Source: Variovorax paradoxus (GTDB lineage Bacteria > Pseudomonadota > Gammaproteobacteria > Burkholderiales > Burkholderiaceae_C). From it: a DNA stretch of 64,000 bases. Positions within the stretch are counted from its first letter, which is position 1. The number at the start of each line of letters is the position of its first letter. The position numbers and the translations under genes are program-made. This document shows positions 16,520-25,562 of this stretch, one piece after another. Under the pieces are notes generated by a model. The model saw nothing but the letters and a program-made list of their open reading frames with translations, ran no database searches and was not told the DNA's origin. The stretch covers positions 78,933 through 142,932 of the forward strand of contig NZ_JXQQ01000044.1 in the NCBI RefSeq assembly GCF_000834655.1, given 5' to 3'.

Positions 16520-18582
16520 TGCCGCCGATGAAACCCCTCTCCTTTTTGCGCGCGGCCATGCTCTGGCTGCTGGTGGCGCTCGCGCTGCCGGCCCTGGCGC
16601 AACCGCTGCCGCCCGCCGACACCGACGACGGCGTGAGCTTTCGCGTGCTCTCCTTTCACGACGTGCGCGCCAACGTGCGCGCCAGCTTCGAGACCTCGCC
16701 CGACGAGACCGCCGTGGACGAACGCTCGCTCGCCGAAGTGTTCGCCTGGCTGCAGTACAGCGGCTACCACCCGGTCAGCCTGCAGCAGATCGTCGATGCA
16801 CGCGCCGGCCGCACGCCGCTGCCCGCCAAGCCGGTGCTGCTGACCTTCGACGACGGCTATCGCAGCGCCTACACCAAGGTGTTCCCGCTGCTGCAGCGCT
16901 ACCGGTACCCCGCCGTGCTGGCGCTGGTGTCCAGCTGGCTCGAGGTGCCCGAGGGCAGCCTCGTGCACTGGGGCGACAAGCCCGCGCAGCGGGACGAGTT
17001 CCTGCGTTGGAGCGAAGCGGCCGAGATGGCGCGCTCGGGCCTGGTCGAACTCGCGAGCCACAGCAATGCGATGCACACCGGCATTCCGGCCAACCCGCAG
17101 GGCAACATGCTTCCCGCCGCGACCACGCACCGCTACGACGCGGCCACCGGCCGCTACGAGGACGACGCCGCCTACACCCGGCGCGTCGAGGCCGACCTGC
17201 GCCGCAGCCGCGAGATCATCGAAGCGCGCACCGGCGCCAAGGTGCGCGCGATGGTGTGGCCCTACGGGGCGTACAACGATGCGGCGCTCAAGGCCGCCGA
17301 GCGCGCCGGCATGCCCGTCACCCTCACGCTGGACGACGGGCCGAACACGGCGGCGGTGCCGCTCTCGCGCATCCGCCGCGCGCTCGCGGCCTACGACAAC
17401 GAGGCACCCGATTACGCGCGCCTCCTTCGCAGCCCGGTCGGCGGCGAGGCGCGACCGATCAACCGCGTGATGCACGTGGACCTGGACTACGTCTACGACC
17501 CCGACCCGGCCCAGCAGGAGCGCAACCTCTCGGCGCTGGTGGAGCGCGTGGCCGCAGTGCGCCCGCGCTCGGTGTTCCTGCAGGCCTATGCGGACCCGGA
17601 CGGCGACGGCGTGGCCGACGCGCTGTACTTTCCCAACCGCCACCTGCCGATGCGCGCCGACCTGTTCGCCCGCGCGGCCTGGCAGCTGCGCAGCCGCGCC
17701 GGGGTGAAGGTCTACGCCTGGATGCCGGTGATGGCCTTTCGCCTGCCGGCCTCGAACCCGCTCGCCGCGCACACCGTGCGCACACAGGACGGCACCACGC
17801 CGCCCGATCGCTACCACCGCCTCTCGCCCTTCGACCCCGCGGTGCGCACGCTGGTGGGCGACCTGTACGAAGACCTCGGCCGCCACGCCTTCTTCGAGGG
17901 CCTGCTGTTCCACGACGACGCGATGCTCTCGGACGACGAGGACGCGAGCCCCGCCGCGCTCGCTGCGTACGCGCGCTGGGGCCTGCCGCCCGACGTGGCC
18001 GCCATCCGCGCCGACCCGGCGCTGATGGCACGCTGGACCACCGCCAAGACACGCTACCTGACCGAATTCACGCAGGAACTCGCGGCACGCGTGGGCGTGT
18101 GGCGGCCGGGCCTGGAGACCGCGCGCAACCTGTATGCGCGCCCGGTGCTGGAACCCGCGGCCGAACAGTGGTTCGCGCAGAACTACGAGAACGCGCTCGC
18201 CGCCTACGACTACGTGGGGCTCATGGCCATGCCGCGCATGGAGCGCGAAGCCAAGAATCCTGCACAGAGCGATGCATGGCTCGCACGGCTGGCCCGCCGC
18301 GCGGCCGACACGCCGCGCGGCCTGGACGGCACGGTGTTCGAACTGCAGGCACGCGACTGGCGCACCGGCAATCCGGTGCCCGATGAAGAGCTCGCGCGCC
18401 AGTGGACGCTGCTCCAGCGCGCGGGCATCCGCCACCTGGGCTACTACCCCGACGACTTCTTGAACAACCAACCCTCGCTGGACGTGGTGCGCCGCGCCAT
18501 CTCGGTCCGAACCCTGCTGTCGCGCCCCGTGCGCCAGGTCATCCCGTCGCCTTCGGCGGCAGAAGGAACCGGCTCGCCATGA
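16519..18582 (+). CDS. pgaB: PgaB: PNAG N-deacetylase/glycoside hydrolase
   Basis: PgaB partially de-N-acetylates PNAG in the periplasm so that it can be exported. This 687-residue protein has a signal peptide (residues about 1-28, ending ALAQ) and a CE4 polysaccharide deacetylase domain. Deacetylase residues visible are His47-Asp48, Asp111-Asp112 in LTFDDGY, and His181/His186 in the HSNAMH metal motif. A C-terminal glycoside-hydrolase-like domain runs from about 335 to 660, containing FHDDAMLSDDED. The ATG overlaps the pgaA stop by one base (TGATG); Met4 at 16528 is an alternative start. No lipobox is obvious, whereas E. coli PgaB is a lipoprotein. Confidence 0.92.
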   Translation: MPPMKPLSFLRAAMLWLLVALALPALAQPLPPADTDDGVSFRVLSFHDVRANVRASFETSPDETAVDERSLAEVFAWLQYSGYHPVSLQQIVDARAGRTPLPAKPVLLTFDDGYRSAYTKVFPLLQRYRYPAVLALVSSWLEVPEGSLVHWGDKPAQRDEFLRWSEAAEMARSGLVELASHSNAMHTGIPANPQGNMLPAATTHRYDAATGRYEDDAAYTRRVEADLRRSREIIEARTGAKVRAMVWPYGAYNDAALKAAERAGMPVTLTLDDGPNTAAVPLSRIRRALAAYDNEAPDYARLLRSPVGGEARPINRVMHVDLDYVYDPDPAQQERNLSALVERVAAVRPRSVFLQAYADPDGDGVADALYFPNRHLPMRADLFARAAWQLRSRAGVKVYAWMPVMAFRLPASNPLAAHTVRTQDGTTPPDRYHRLSPFDPAVRTLVGDLYEDLGRHAFFEGLLFHDDAMLSDDEDASPAALAAYARWGLPPDVAAIRADPALMARWTTAKTRYLTEFTQELAARVGVWRPGLETARNLYARPVLEPAAEQWFAQNYENALAAYDYVGLMAMPRMEREAKNPAQSDAWLARLARRAADTPRGLDGTVFELQARDWRTGNPVPDEELARQWTLLQRAGIRHLGYYPDDFLNNQPSLDVVRRAISVRTLLSRPVRQVIPSPSAAEGTGSP

Positions 18583-19856
18583 CCACGCTCCAGGCCCTCT
18601 CGCAGAACCTGCCGCCGCTGCTGTTCGGCTTCGTCTTCTACTACCCGTTCTTCATGGCCTATGTGTGGATGGCCGGCGGGCTCTCCCACGCCTGGGTGTT
18701 CGAGCGCGGCGATCCCGCGGACCTCGACCCGCTGCCGACACTCCCCTTCCATCCGCTGGTGACGGTGGTGGTGCCCTGCTTCAACGAGGCGCCGCACCTG
18801 CGCGAGGTGATCGAGCAGCTGATGCGCACGCGCTATCCGCACTACGAAGTGATCGCGGTGAACGACGGCAGCACCGACGGCACCGGCGAACTGCTGGACG
18901 CGATGACCACGGAATACAGCCGGCTGCGCGTGATCCACAACGCCAGCAACCAGGGCAAGGCCGTGGGGCTGAACACCGCCTGCCAGCTCGCGCGCGGCGA
19001 GTACATCCTGGGCATCGACGGCGATGCGCTGGTGGACGAGAACGCCATCGCCTGGATGCTGCAGCCGATGCTCAGCTCCGAGCGCATCGGCGCGGTGACC
19101 GGCAATCCGCGCATCCGCACGCGCACCACGCTGCTCGGGCGCATGCAGGTGGGCGAGTTCTCCTCGATCATCGGGCTCATCAAGCGCTCGCAGCAGCTGG
19201 TGGGCACGCTCTTCACCGTCTCGGGCGTGCTTGCGATGTTCCGCCGCCGGGCGGTGATCGACGTGGGCTTCTGGAGCCCCGACGTGCTCACCGAGGACAT
19301 CGACATGAGCTGGAAGCTCCAGCTGGGCGGCTGGAAGTTGCGCTTCGAGCCGCGCGCGCTGTGCTGGATCCTCATGCCCGAGACATTGCGCGGCCTGTGG
19401 AAGCAGCGCCTGCGCTGGGCCGTGGGCGGCATCCAGACCATGCTGCGCTACACGCCGCGCATCCTGCGCCCGCGCCATTGGCGCATGTGGCTGGTGTATG
19501 CCGAGTACATGGTCAGCGTGGTCTGGGCCTATGCGATGGCGCTGGTGCTGGCGATCGGCCTGGCACGGCCTTTCCTGCCGCAGGACTCGCCCTGGCATTC
19601 GGCACTGCTGCCGCACTGGCAGGGCACGCTGCTGGCCATGACCTGCATCCTCCAGATGCTCGTGAGCCTGTGGATCGACCGCCGCTACGACAAGGACCTG
19701 CTGCGCTATTTCGCCGGAACGATCTGGTATCCGATCGCTTTCTGGACCATCACGATGGCGGCCACCGTCATCGCCCTTCCCAAAGCTCTGATACGCCGAC
19801 GCGGTAAACGCGCGGTGTGGACGAGCCCTGACCGAGGAGTCTCCGATGCCCCGTGA
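18579..19856 (+). CDS. pgaC: PgaC: PNAG synthase glycosyltransferase
   Basis: PgaC polymerises UDP-GlcNAc into PNAG at the inner membrane and couples synthesis to translocation. The 425-residue GT2 enzyme shows NDGSTD (95-100), the DxD motif in GIDGDA (147-149), TED (238-240, catalytic Asp) and QRLRW (276-280, the processive-GT QxxRW box). Membrane helices lie at about residues 10-35 and in the C-terminal third. The start overlaps the pgaB stop as ATGA. All expected catalytic motifs are intact. Confidence 0.94.
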   Translation: MTTLQALSQNLPPLLFGFVFYYPFFMAYVWMAGGLSHAWVFERGDPADLDPLPTLPFHPLVTVVVPCFNEAPHLREVIEQLMRTRYPHYEVIAVNDGSTDGTGELLDAMTTEYSRLRVIHNASNQGKAVGLNTACQLARGEYILGIDGDALVDENAIAWMLQPMLSSERIGAVTGNPRIRTRTTLLGRMQVGEFSSIIGLIKRSQQLVGTLFTVSGVLAMFRRRAVIDVGFWSPDVLTEDIDMSWKLQLGGWKLRFEPRALCWILMPETLRGLWKQRLRWAVGGIQTMLRYTPRILRPRHWRMWLVYAEYMVSVVWAYAMALVLAIGLARPFLPQDSPWHSALLPHWQGTLLAMTCILQMLVSLWIDRRYDKDLLRYFAGTIWYPIAFWTITMAATVIALPKALIRRRGKRAVWTSPDRGVSDAP

Positions 19857-20436
19857 ATCCAATGCCCATGCCATCCATCTTCAAGCCGAGGCCTATGCCG
19901 ACGCGCCGCCCCCGACACGAAGCCGGTCGTGGGGCCAGCCGACCGACGAGGCGCCCATCATCGACGCCGCGCGCATGCCGCTGCGTGCCTATGGCAACAG
20001 CCGCTCGCCGACACGCACGCTGGCCATGTACCTGTGGCTGCGCGTCTTGCGGCCGGCAGTGACCGTTGCCATCTGGTTCTGCGCTGTCTGGTATGCATGG
20101 CCCTACGTGCTGGGTGCGCGCTCGCAGCCCGAGGTGCTGCACCTGCTGGCCCTATACGCCGTGGTGATCGGCGCGATCCTGGGCGCGATGCTGATGATGG
20201 CGCCGCTGCGCCTGCGCCAGCAGGAACGCGAAGCCTCGCCCGACCAGGAACAGTCGTCGCTGTTCGCGCTGGCTTCCTACATCGAGGTGCCGCCTTCGCG
20301 CCTGTCGGCCTGGCAACGCACGCGCCAGTTGCTCGCGCACCACGACCACCACGGCCAGCTGCGCGACGCGGTCGATACCGCCCCCGGCGCGCTGGAACCC
20401 GAGATGCCGCAGCGCCGCGCCAGCGCAGCGCGCTGA
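19846..20436 (+). CDS. pgaD: PgaD-like PNAG synthase subunit
   Basis: The 196-residue protein has two strong hydrophobic helices (about residues 65-85 and 95-120) and a soluble C-terminal tail. This is the layout of PgaD, the small partner of PgaC through which c-di-GMP activates PNAG synthesis. It is longer than E. coli PgaD (137), with an extra polar N-terminus of about 60 residues. It overlaps the end of pgaC by 11 nt, which is decisive context because PgaD sequences are poorly conserved. Confidence 0.85.
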   Translation: MPRESNAHAIHLQAEAYADAPPPTRSRSWGQPTDEAPIIDAARMPLRAYGNSRSPTRTLAMYLWLRVLRPAVTVAIWFCAVWYAWPYVLGARSQPEVLHLLALYAVVIGAILGAMLMMAPLRLRQQEREASPDQEQSSLFALASYIEVPPSRLSAWQRTRQLLAHHDHHGQLRDAVDTAPGALEPEMPQRRASAAR

Positions 20437-20538
20437 CCCGCGAGTACGAGGGAACGGACAGCCACGTCCGTGCAGGGGTTTCGCCGCGGTGCTTCAATCG
20501 CCGCCGGCGAATCGTTTCCAACCCCTTCAAGGACTTTC

Positions 20539-21336
20539 ATGGATCTCCAGCTCCAGGACCAGCACGTTCTCATCACCGGCGGCAGCAAGGGCATCGGCCT
20601 GGCCTGCGCGCTGGGCTTCCTGCGCGAAGGCGCGCGCGTGAGCCTCGTCTCGCGCGACCTGCAGAACCTGGAGCAAGGGCGCAAGGCGCTGGCCGAGGCG
20701 TTCGCCGGGGCAGAAGACAGGGTCTCGGTGCATGCCGCGGACCTCAAGGACCCGGCCGGCGCCGTGGCCGCCCTCGATGCGGCCGAGAAGGCCTTCGGGC
20801 CGGTCGACGTGCTCGTCAACTCCGCCGGCGCCGCGCGCCGCACCCCGCCCGACGACCTGACCCCCACCGCGTGGCACGACGCGATGGACGCCAAGTACTT
20901 CACCTACATCCACATGATCGACCCGGTGGTCAAGCGCATGGGCGAGCGCGGCCGCGGCGCGATCGTCAACGTGATCGGCCAGGGCGGCAAGGTCGCCAGC
21001 CCCGTGCACATGGCCGGCGGCGCGGCCAATGCGGCGCTGATGCTGGTGAGCGCCGGCATGGCCGCCGCCTACGCGGCCAAGGGCGTGCGCGTGAACGCCG
21101 TGAACCCCGGCCTCACGCTGACCGCGCGCCTGCAGGAAGGCATGAAGGCCGACGCGAAGCTGCAGGGCATCGACACCGACGAGGCGCTGAAGCGCGCCAC
21201 CGCACGCCTGCCGCTCGGGCGCATCGCGACGCCCGAGGAAATCGCCAACACGGTCGTGTTCCTCGCATCGCCGAGGGCGAGCTATGTGACGGGCGCCACC
21301 GTCGCGATGGACGGTGCGGTCACGCCGTTGATCTGA
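20539..21336 (+). CDS. Short-chain dehydrogenase-like protein lacking the YxxxK motif
   Basis: The 265-residue protein has the classical SDR Rossmann fold: cofactor loop TGGSKGIG (13-20), NSAG (94-97), and a C-terminal end (SYVTGATVAMDGA) typical of FabG-like enzymes. The catalytic tetrad is not intact. The segment that normally carries Ser, Tyr and Lys reads NVIGQGG and MAGGAANAAL, leaving Gly160 and Asn164 where Tyr and Lys should be. It may bind NAD(P) without standard SDR chemistry, or use other residues. It follows pgaD after about 100 nt on the same strand but is probably a separate unit. Confidence 0.85.
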   Translation: MDLQLQDQHVLITGGSKGIGLACALGFLREGARVSLVSRDLQNLEQGRKALAEAFAGAEDRVSVHAADLKDPAGAVAALDAAEKAFGPVDVLVNSAGAARRTPPDDLTPTAWHDAMDAKYFTYIHMIDPVVKRMGERGRGAIVNVIGQGGKVASPVHMAGGAANAALMLVSAGMAAAYAAKGVRVNAVNPGLTLTARLQEGMKADAKLQGIDTDEALKRATARLPLGRIATPEEIANTVVFLASPRASYVTGATVAMDGAVTPLI

Positions 21337-21717
21337 GGAAGGCCCGGCGCACGTCGCGCAGCCGCCCTCACCCCAACCCTCTCCCCAAGGGGAGAGGGAG
21401 CAAATCCCAAGCCGAGCGAAGCAAAGGCCCGACCAAAAAAGAGGCCGAGCGCAGCGATGGCCCGTCGGTCTCCAAAGCCCCTCTGGCTGCGCCGAGGAGC
21501 GCAGCGTTTCGCGGATCAGGGCTCGCAGCTGTTTGAGCCGAAGGCGAGTTCTGCGAGACCCCGCGAAACGCGAGCACCGCAGGTTGCCCGCAGCGAAGCG
21601 AAGGGTCGCAGACAGCGGGGTCGCCTTTTCTTTGGCTACTTTCTTTTGGCGAAGCAAAAGAAAGTAGCTCGCCCGCCGGGGCGAGACCCGGCCAGCAGCG
21701 TCAATCAAAGGACGCGT
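21337..21717. repeat. Long structured intergenic repeat element
   Basis: This 381-nt gap holds at least four inverted repeats. CCCTCTCCCC/GGGGAGAGGG (21377-21386 with 21389-21398) is a 10-bp stem. GCGTTTCGCGG/CCGCGAAACGC (21504-21514 with 21561-21571) encloses CTCGCAG/CTGCGAG (21522-21528 with 21551-21557). GCTACTTTCTTTT/AAAAGAAAGTAGC (21635-21647 with 21656-21668) is a perfect 13-bp stem with an 8-nt loop. No believable gene lies in it. The SDR and LysR genes converge here, so the last hairpin may act as a terminator. The whole looks like a composite dispersed repeat. Confidence 0.65.
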
Positions 21718-22626
21718 TCAAAACCCAGCCTCCAACCCCTCAAACTTCATCGCAAGAAATTCAACAACCGCCCGTACCCGCGCCGGCACAAACCGCCCGC
21801 TAGGAAGCAACGCATGCAACGGATAAGGCTCCGTCTGCCAGTCCGTCATGAGATGCACCAGCCGCCCGCTGCGAATGTCGTCCCGCACATCGAGCGCCGA
21901 CTTCAGCGTGATGCCATATCCCGCCACCGCCCACTCGCGCGCAAGCGAGGCGTCGTCCACGCTGCGGTTGCCGTTCACCCGAACCTCGGTCCACTGCCCG
22001 TTCTGCGCGAAGCGCCAGATGCGGTGCCGCCGTCCGCCACGGTTGAAGATCAGGCAGTTGTGGTGCGCCAGGTCCTGCGGCGTCTTCGGCGCCGGATGGC
22101 GGCGCAGGTACTCGGGCGAGGCGGTCAGCAGCGGATTCGTCATCGCAAAGGGCCGCGCCACCAGCCGCGAATCGGCCAGCGCGCCGTAGCGCAGCGCCAC
22201 GTCGACCTCGTCGCGCATCACGTCCAGCGGCCGGTCGCCGACCGACAGCGAGAGCTGCACGCCGGTGTGCAGCGCGAGGAATTCGTCGAACCACGGCAGC
22301 AGCGTGCTGCGCGTGAGGTCCGAGGGCGCGGCCACGCGCAGCGTGCCCACGAGCTCGCCGCGATCGGCCGTGACCAGCGACTCGCCTTCGGCCAGAAGTT
22401 CGAAGGCCCGCACCGCGTAGTCAAGCAGCGTCTGGCCCTGCGGCGTGAGGCGCATCGCGCGCGTGGAGCGCTCGAACAGGCGCGCGCCGAGCTGCGTTTC
22501 CAGCCGCTTGAGCGTGGCGCTGGCCGCCGCCGGCGTGATGCCCAGCGCATGGGCCGCGGCCGTGAGCGTGCCGCCGCGCGCCGTTTGCACGAGCACCTGC
22601 AGGTCGGAGGTATTTTCAATCTTCAT
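21718..22626 (-). CDS. LysR-family transcriptional regulator
   Basis: This 302-residue LysR regulator has an N-terminal winged HTH (residues about 4-63, with AAHALGITPAAASATLKRLE) and a type-2 periplasmic-binding-like effector domain (about 88-295). It is divergent from the zinc-type alcohol dehydrogenase gene across 86 nt, the classic LysR arrangement, so it probably controls that gene and itself. An inverted pair CATTTGA/TCAAATG (22624-22630 with 22657-22663) overlaps its start and could be part of the operator. The effector is unknown. Confidence 0.9.
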   Translation of the reverse strand: MKIENTSDLQVLVQTARGGTLTAAAHALGITPAAASATLKRLETQLGARLFERSTRAMRLTPQGQTLLDYAVRAFELLAEGESLVTADRGELVGTLRVAAPSDLTRSTLLPWFDEFLALHTGVQLSLSVGDRPLDVMRDEVDVALRYGALADSRLVARPFAMTNPLLTASPEYLRRHPAPKTPQDLAHHNCLIFNRGGRRHRIWRFAQNGQWTEVRVNGNRSVDDASLAREWAVAGYGITLKSALDVRDDIRSGRLVHLMTDWQTEPYPLHALLPSGRFVPARVRAVVEFLAMKFEGLEAGF

Positions 22627-22712
22627 TTGAAAGTGTTGCTGTTAGCGGCCTACTTATCAAATGGCCGTTGCCATCCTACAGTTCAGGCATCGTTTCAGAA
22701 AGGTCATCCGCC

Positions 22713-23723
22713 ATGAAAGCCATCGGTTACTACCAGCCCCTTCCCATCGACAACGCCGAATCGCTGCAGGACATCGAACTGCCCGCGCCCGTACCCGGCG
22801 CGCGCGACCTGCTGGTGCGCGTGAAGGCGGTGTCGGTCAACCCGGTCGACACCAAGGTCCGCAAGAACGCCGCGCCCGAAGCCGGCCAGGCCAAGGTGCT
22901 GGGCTGGGATGCGGTCGGCACCGTCGAGGCCATCGGCAGCGAGGTGCAGAGCTTCAAGGTCGGCGACCGCGTGTACTACGCGGGCTCGATCATTCGCCCC
23001 GGTGCCAATTCGGAACTGCATGCGGTGGACGAGCGCATTGCCGCCATCGCGCCGAAGAGCCTGGACGACGCGCAGGCCGCCGCGCTGCCGCTGACCACCA
23101 TCACCGCCTACGAACTGCTGTTCGACCGCCTGCAGGTGCCCAAGGGCGGCGGCGCGGGCCAGACGCTCCTGATCACCGGCGGTGCGGGCGGCGTGGGCTC
23201 GATCCTCATCCAGCTCGCGCGCCAGCTCACGCAGCTGCGCGTGATCGCCACCGCCTCGCGCCCCGAAACGCGCGAGTGGTGCCTTGCGCTCGGCGCGCAC
23301 GCGGTCATCGACCATTCGAAGCCGCTGGCCGCAGAGCTCAAGGCCGCCGGCATCGGCGAGGTCGACATGGTCGCCAGCCTCACGCAGACCGAGCAGCACT
23401 TCGCGCAGATCATCGAGAGCCTCAAGCCCCAGGGCCAGCTCGCGGTGATCGACGACATGAAGGTGCTCGACGCGATGCCGCTGAAGACCAAGTGCATCTC
23501 GCTGCACTGGGAAATGATGTTCACCCGCTCGCGCTTCACCACGCCCGACATCGCCGAGCAGGGCAAGCTGCTGGCCGAGGTGGCGGCGCTGGTCGATGCA
23601 GGGCGCATCCGCACGACGGCGAACGCGAGCTTCGGCACCATCAACGCCGCCAATCTTCAGCGCGCGCATGCGCTCATCGAGAGCGGCAAGGCGCAGGGCA
23701 AGGTGGTGCTGGCGGGGTTCTGA
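22713..23723 (+). CDS. Zinc-type alcohol dehydrogenase-like / quinone oxidoreductase
   Basis: The 336-residue medium-chain dehydrogenase/reductase has an N-terminal GroES-like domain (1-125) and a Rossmann domain whose cofactor loop is GGAGGVGS (near 156-163). The usual zinc ligands are absent: there is no GHE motif and no Cys cluster, as in the zinc-independent quinone-oxidoreductase branch (ZADH/YhdH-like). The likely reaction is NAD(P)H-dependent reduction of quinones or enones. An AAAGG box precedes the ATG. It is divergent from and probably regulated by the LysR gene, and may respond to electrophiles. Confidence 0.86.
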   Translation: MKAIGYYQPLPIDNAESLQDIELPAPVPGARDLLVRVKAVSVNPVDTKVRKNAAPEAGQAKVLGWDAVGTVEAIGSEVQSFKVGDRVYYAGSIIRPGANSELHAVDERIAAIAPKSLDDAQAAALPLTTITAYELLFDRLQVPKGGGAGQTLLITGGAGGVGSILIQLARQLTQLRVIATASRPETREWCLALGAHAVIDHSKPLAAELKAAGIGEVDMVASLTQTEQHFAQIIESLKPQGQLAVIDDMKVLDAMPLKTKCISLHWEMMFTRSRFTTPDIAEQGKLLAEVAALVDAGRIRTTANASFGTINAANLQRAHALIESGKAQGKVVLAGF

Positions 23724-23724
23724 G

Positions 23725-25473
23725 CTAGCCGGCCTGCCAGGGCAGGCCGCGCAAGCGCTCGCGCTTTTCTTCTTCGTCGAAGTGCGCGAGCGAGGGCTTG
23801 ATGAGATCGCTGCGCGCCACGAGGCCGACGAGCGCGAGCGACTGCGCATCCTTCACCACCGGCAACCGCTCCAGCCGGTGGCGCGCCATGCGCGTGGCCA
23901 CCAGGCGGCAGTTCTCGCCCGCGAGCGCGAACACCGGCACCGCATCGCCGCAGGCGTCGCCCACCGTGCCCACGCTGAACGCGGCGAGCATCGCGCGGTC
24001 GGCCATGCCGATCACCGCGCTGCCGCGCAGCACCGGGTAGGCGCGGTGCGCCTGGCCTTCGCCGAAGTAGCGTGCGAGCGCATCGCCGACGGGCAGCGCG
24101 GCGTCGATGCTGCGCACCTCGCGCGTCATCACTTCCTCGACCGAGTGGCGCTCCAGCGGATCGATGCCGTACTCGCGGTAGATGTGATAGCCGCGGCGCG
24201 CGATCTTCTCGGTGAGGATCGAGCGGCGCATCGTGAGCACGGTGAAGCCGTAGGCCACGGCGGAGGTGGTCAGGAGCGGCAGCAGCGCATTGCTGTCGTG
24301 CGTGAGCCCGAAGGCGAAGATGGTGGCGGTGAGCGGTGCGCGCATCACGCCGCCGAGCGTGGCCGCCATGCAGACCAGCGGCCACAGCATCGGGTCGTTG
24401 CCGGGCAGCACATGCGAGAGCACCACGCCCAGGCCCGCGCCCATCATCAGCAGCGGCGCAAGCACGCCGCCCGAGGTGCCCGAGCCCAGCGAGATGACCC
24501 AGATCACCGCCTTCACCGCGAGCAGCGCGGCCACCACGCCGAGCGCGAGGTGGTTGTGCAGCAGGTCGCCGATGACGTCGTAGCCCACGCCCAGCGCGCG
24601 CGGCTCGAAGTAGCCGCCGATGCCCACCGCCAGGCCGCCGATGGCCGGCCACCACATCCAGTGGATCGGCAGCTTGCCGAACAAATCTTCCACCTTGTAG
24701 AGCGAGATCGAGAGCGAGGCCGACAGCATGCCGCACAGGAGGCCGGCGGCCACGCAGGAGAGCATCGCGAGCGGACCTGGCACGGCCGTCTGCAGCGGGA
24801 AGAGCGGGCCCGCGTCCATCAGGAGCGGCCGCGTGAAGCCCGCGACCGCGCAGGCCACGGCCACCGGCAAGAGGCTGCGCGGACGCAGCTCGAACAGCAG
24901 CAGCTCGACCGCCAGCAGCACCGCGGCCACGGGCGTGCCGAACACGGCTGTCATGCCGGCGGTGGCGCCCGCCACCAGCAGCGCCTTGCGCTCGGCGGCG
25001 GTGAGGTGGAAGTACTGCGCGATCAACGAGCCGATGGCGCCGCCCGTCATGATGATCGGCCCCTCGGCACCGAACGGCCCGCCGCTGCCGATCACGATGC
25101 CCGACGAGAGCGGCTTGAGCACCGCGACCTTCGGCGACATCTTGCTCTTGCCGAACAGGATCGCCTCGATGGCCTCGGGGATGCCGTGGCCGCGGATCTT
25201 GTCGGAGCCGTAGCGCGCGACCAGCCCGACGATGAGGCCGCCGATCACCGGCACCACGATGACCCAGGCGCCCAGCGTGTGCGTGGCCGGCGAGCGCTCG
25301 GCCAGCGAGAAGGTCTGGAAGAAGAAGAGATTGGTGAAGAAGCGGATCAGGTCGAGCAGCACGCGCGCGGCCACGGTGCTGATGACGCCGATGACCACGG
25401 CCATGGCGGTGATGCGCAGCAGGCGGGCATGGAGGGCGAAGTCGCCGCGCGGGGGATGGGAAGCAGGAGTCAT
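23725..25473 (-). CDS. CLC-family chloride channel/antiporter with CBS domains
   Basis: The protein (582 residues from the ATG) has a CLC membrane core (about residues 20-420) and a C-terminal pair of CBS domains (about 445-570). CLC selectivity motifs are visible: GHGIPEA for the first helix, GSGGPFGAEGP with the gating glutamate, and SGGVLAP. CLC proteins move Cl- alone or exchange Cl- for H+; CBS pairs often bind adenosyl ligands and regulate transport. An in-frame TTG at 25518 would add 15 residues but overlaps a palindrome. The stop lies 1 nt from that of the convergent oxidoreductase gene. Confidence 0.9.
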   Translation of the reverse strand: MTPASHPPRGDFALHARLLRITAMAVVIGVISTVAARVLLDLIRFFTNLFFFQTFSLAERSPATHTLGAWVIVVPVIGGLIVGLVARYGSDKIRGHGIPEAIEAILFGKSKMSPKVAVLKPLSSGIVIGSGGPFGAEGPIIMTGGAIGSLIAQYFHLTAAERKALLVAGATAGMTAVFGTPVAAVLLAVELLLFELRPRSLLPVAVACAVAGFTRPLLMDAGPLFPLQTAVPGPLAMLSCVAAGLLCGMLSASLSISLYKVEDLFGKLPIHWMWWPAIGGLAVGIGGYFEPRALGVGYDVIGDLLHNHLALGVVAALLAVKAVIWVISLGSGTSGGVLAPLLMMGAGLGVVLSHVLPGNDPMLWPLVCMAATLGGVMRAPLTATIFAFGLTHDSNALLPLLTTSAVAYGFTVLTMRRSILTEKIARRGYHIYREYGIDPLERHSVEEVMTREVRSIDAALPVGDALARYFGEGQAHRAYPVLRGSAVIGMADRAMLAAFSVGTVGDACGDAVPVFALAGENCRLVATRMARHRLERLPVVKDAQSLALVGLVARSDLIKPSLAHFDEEEKRERLRGLPWQAG

Positions 25474-25519
25474 GGCGGGGGTGTCGGCGCGCGTCGGGGA
25501 GATTCGGAGCAGCCTCAAT

Positions 25520-25538
25520 TACATCACAGCATGATGTA
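25520..25538. promoter_or_regulatory. Palindrome between CLC and GNAT genes
   Basis: TACATCA (25520-25526) and TGATGTA (25532-25538) form a perfect 7-bp inverted repeat with a 5-nt spacer in the divergent CLC/GNAT gap. It looks like an operator for a dimeric regulator; no regulator gene is adjacent. Confidence 0.45.
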
Positions 25539-25562
25539 TATGCGATCGCTCACAATCGCCGC

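Noticed and set aside
16456..18471. Minus-strand ORF opposite pgaB
   Set aside because: pgaB is fully supported by motifs and operon context; the opposite frame has no recognisable domain.
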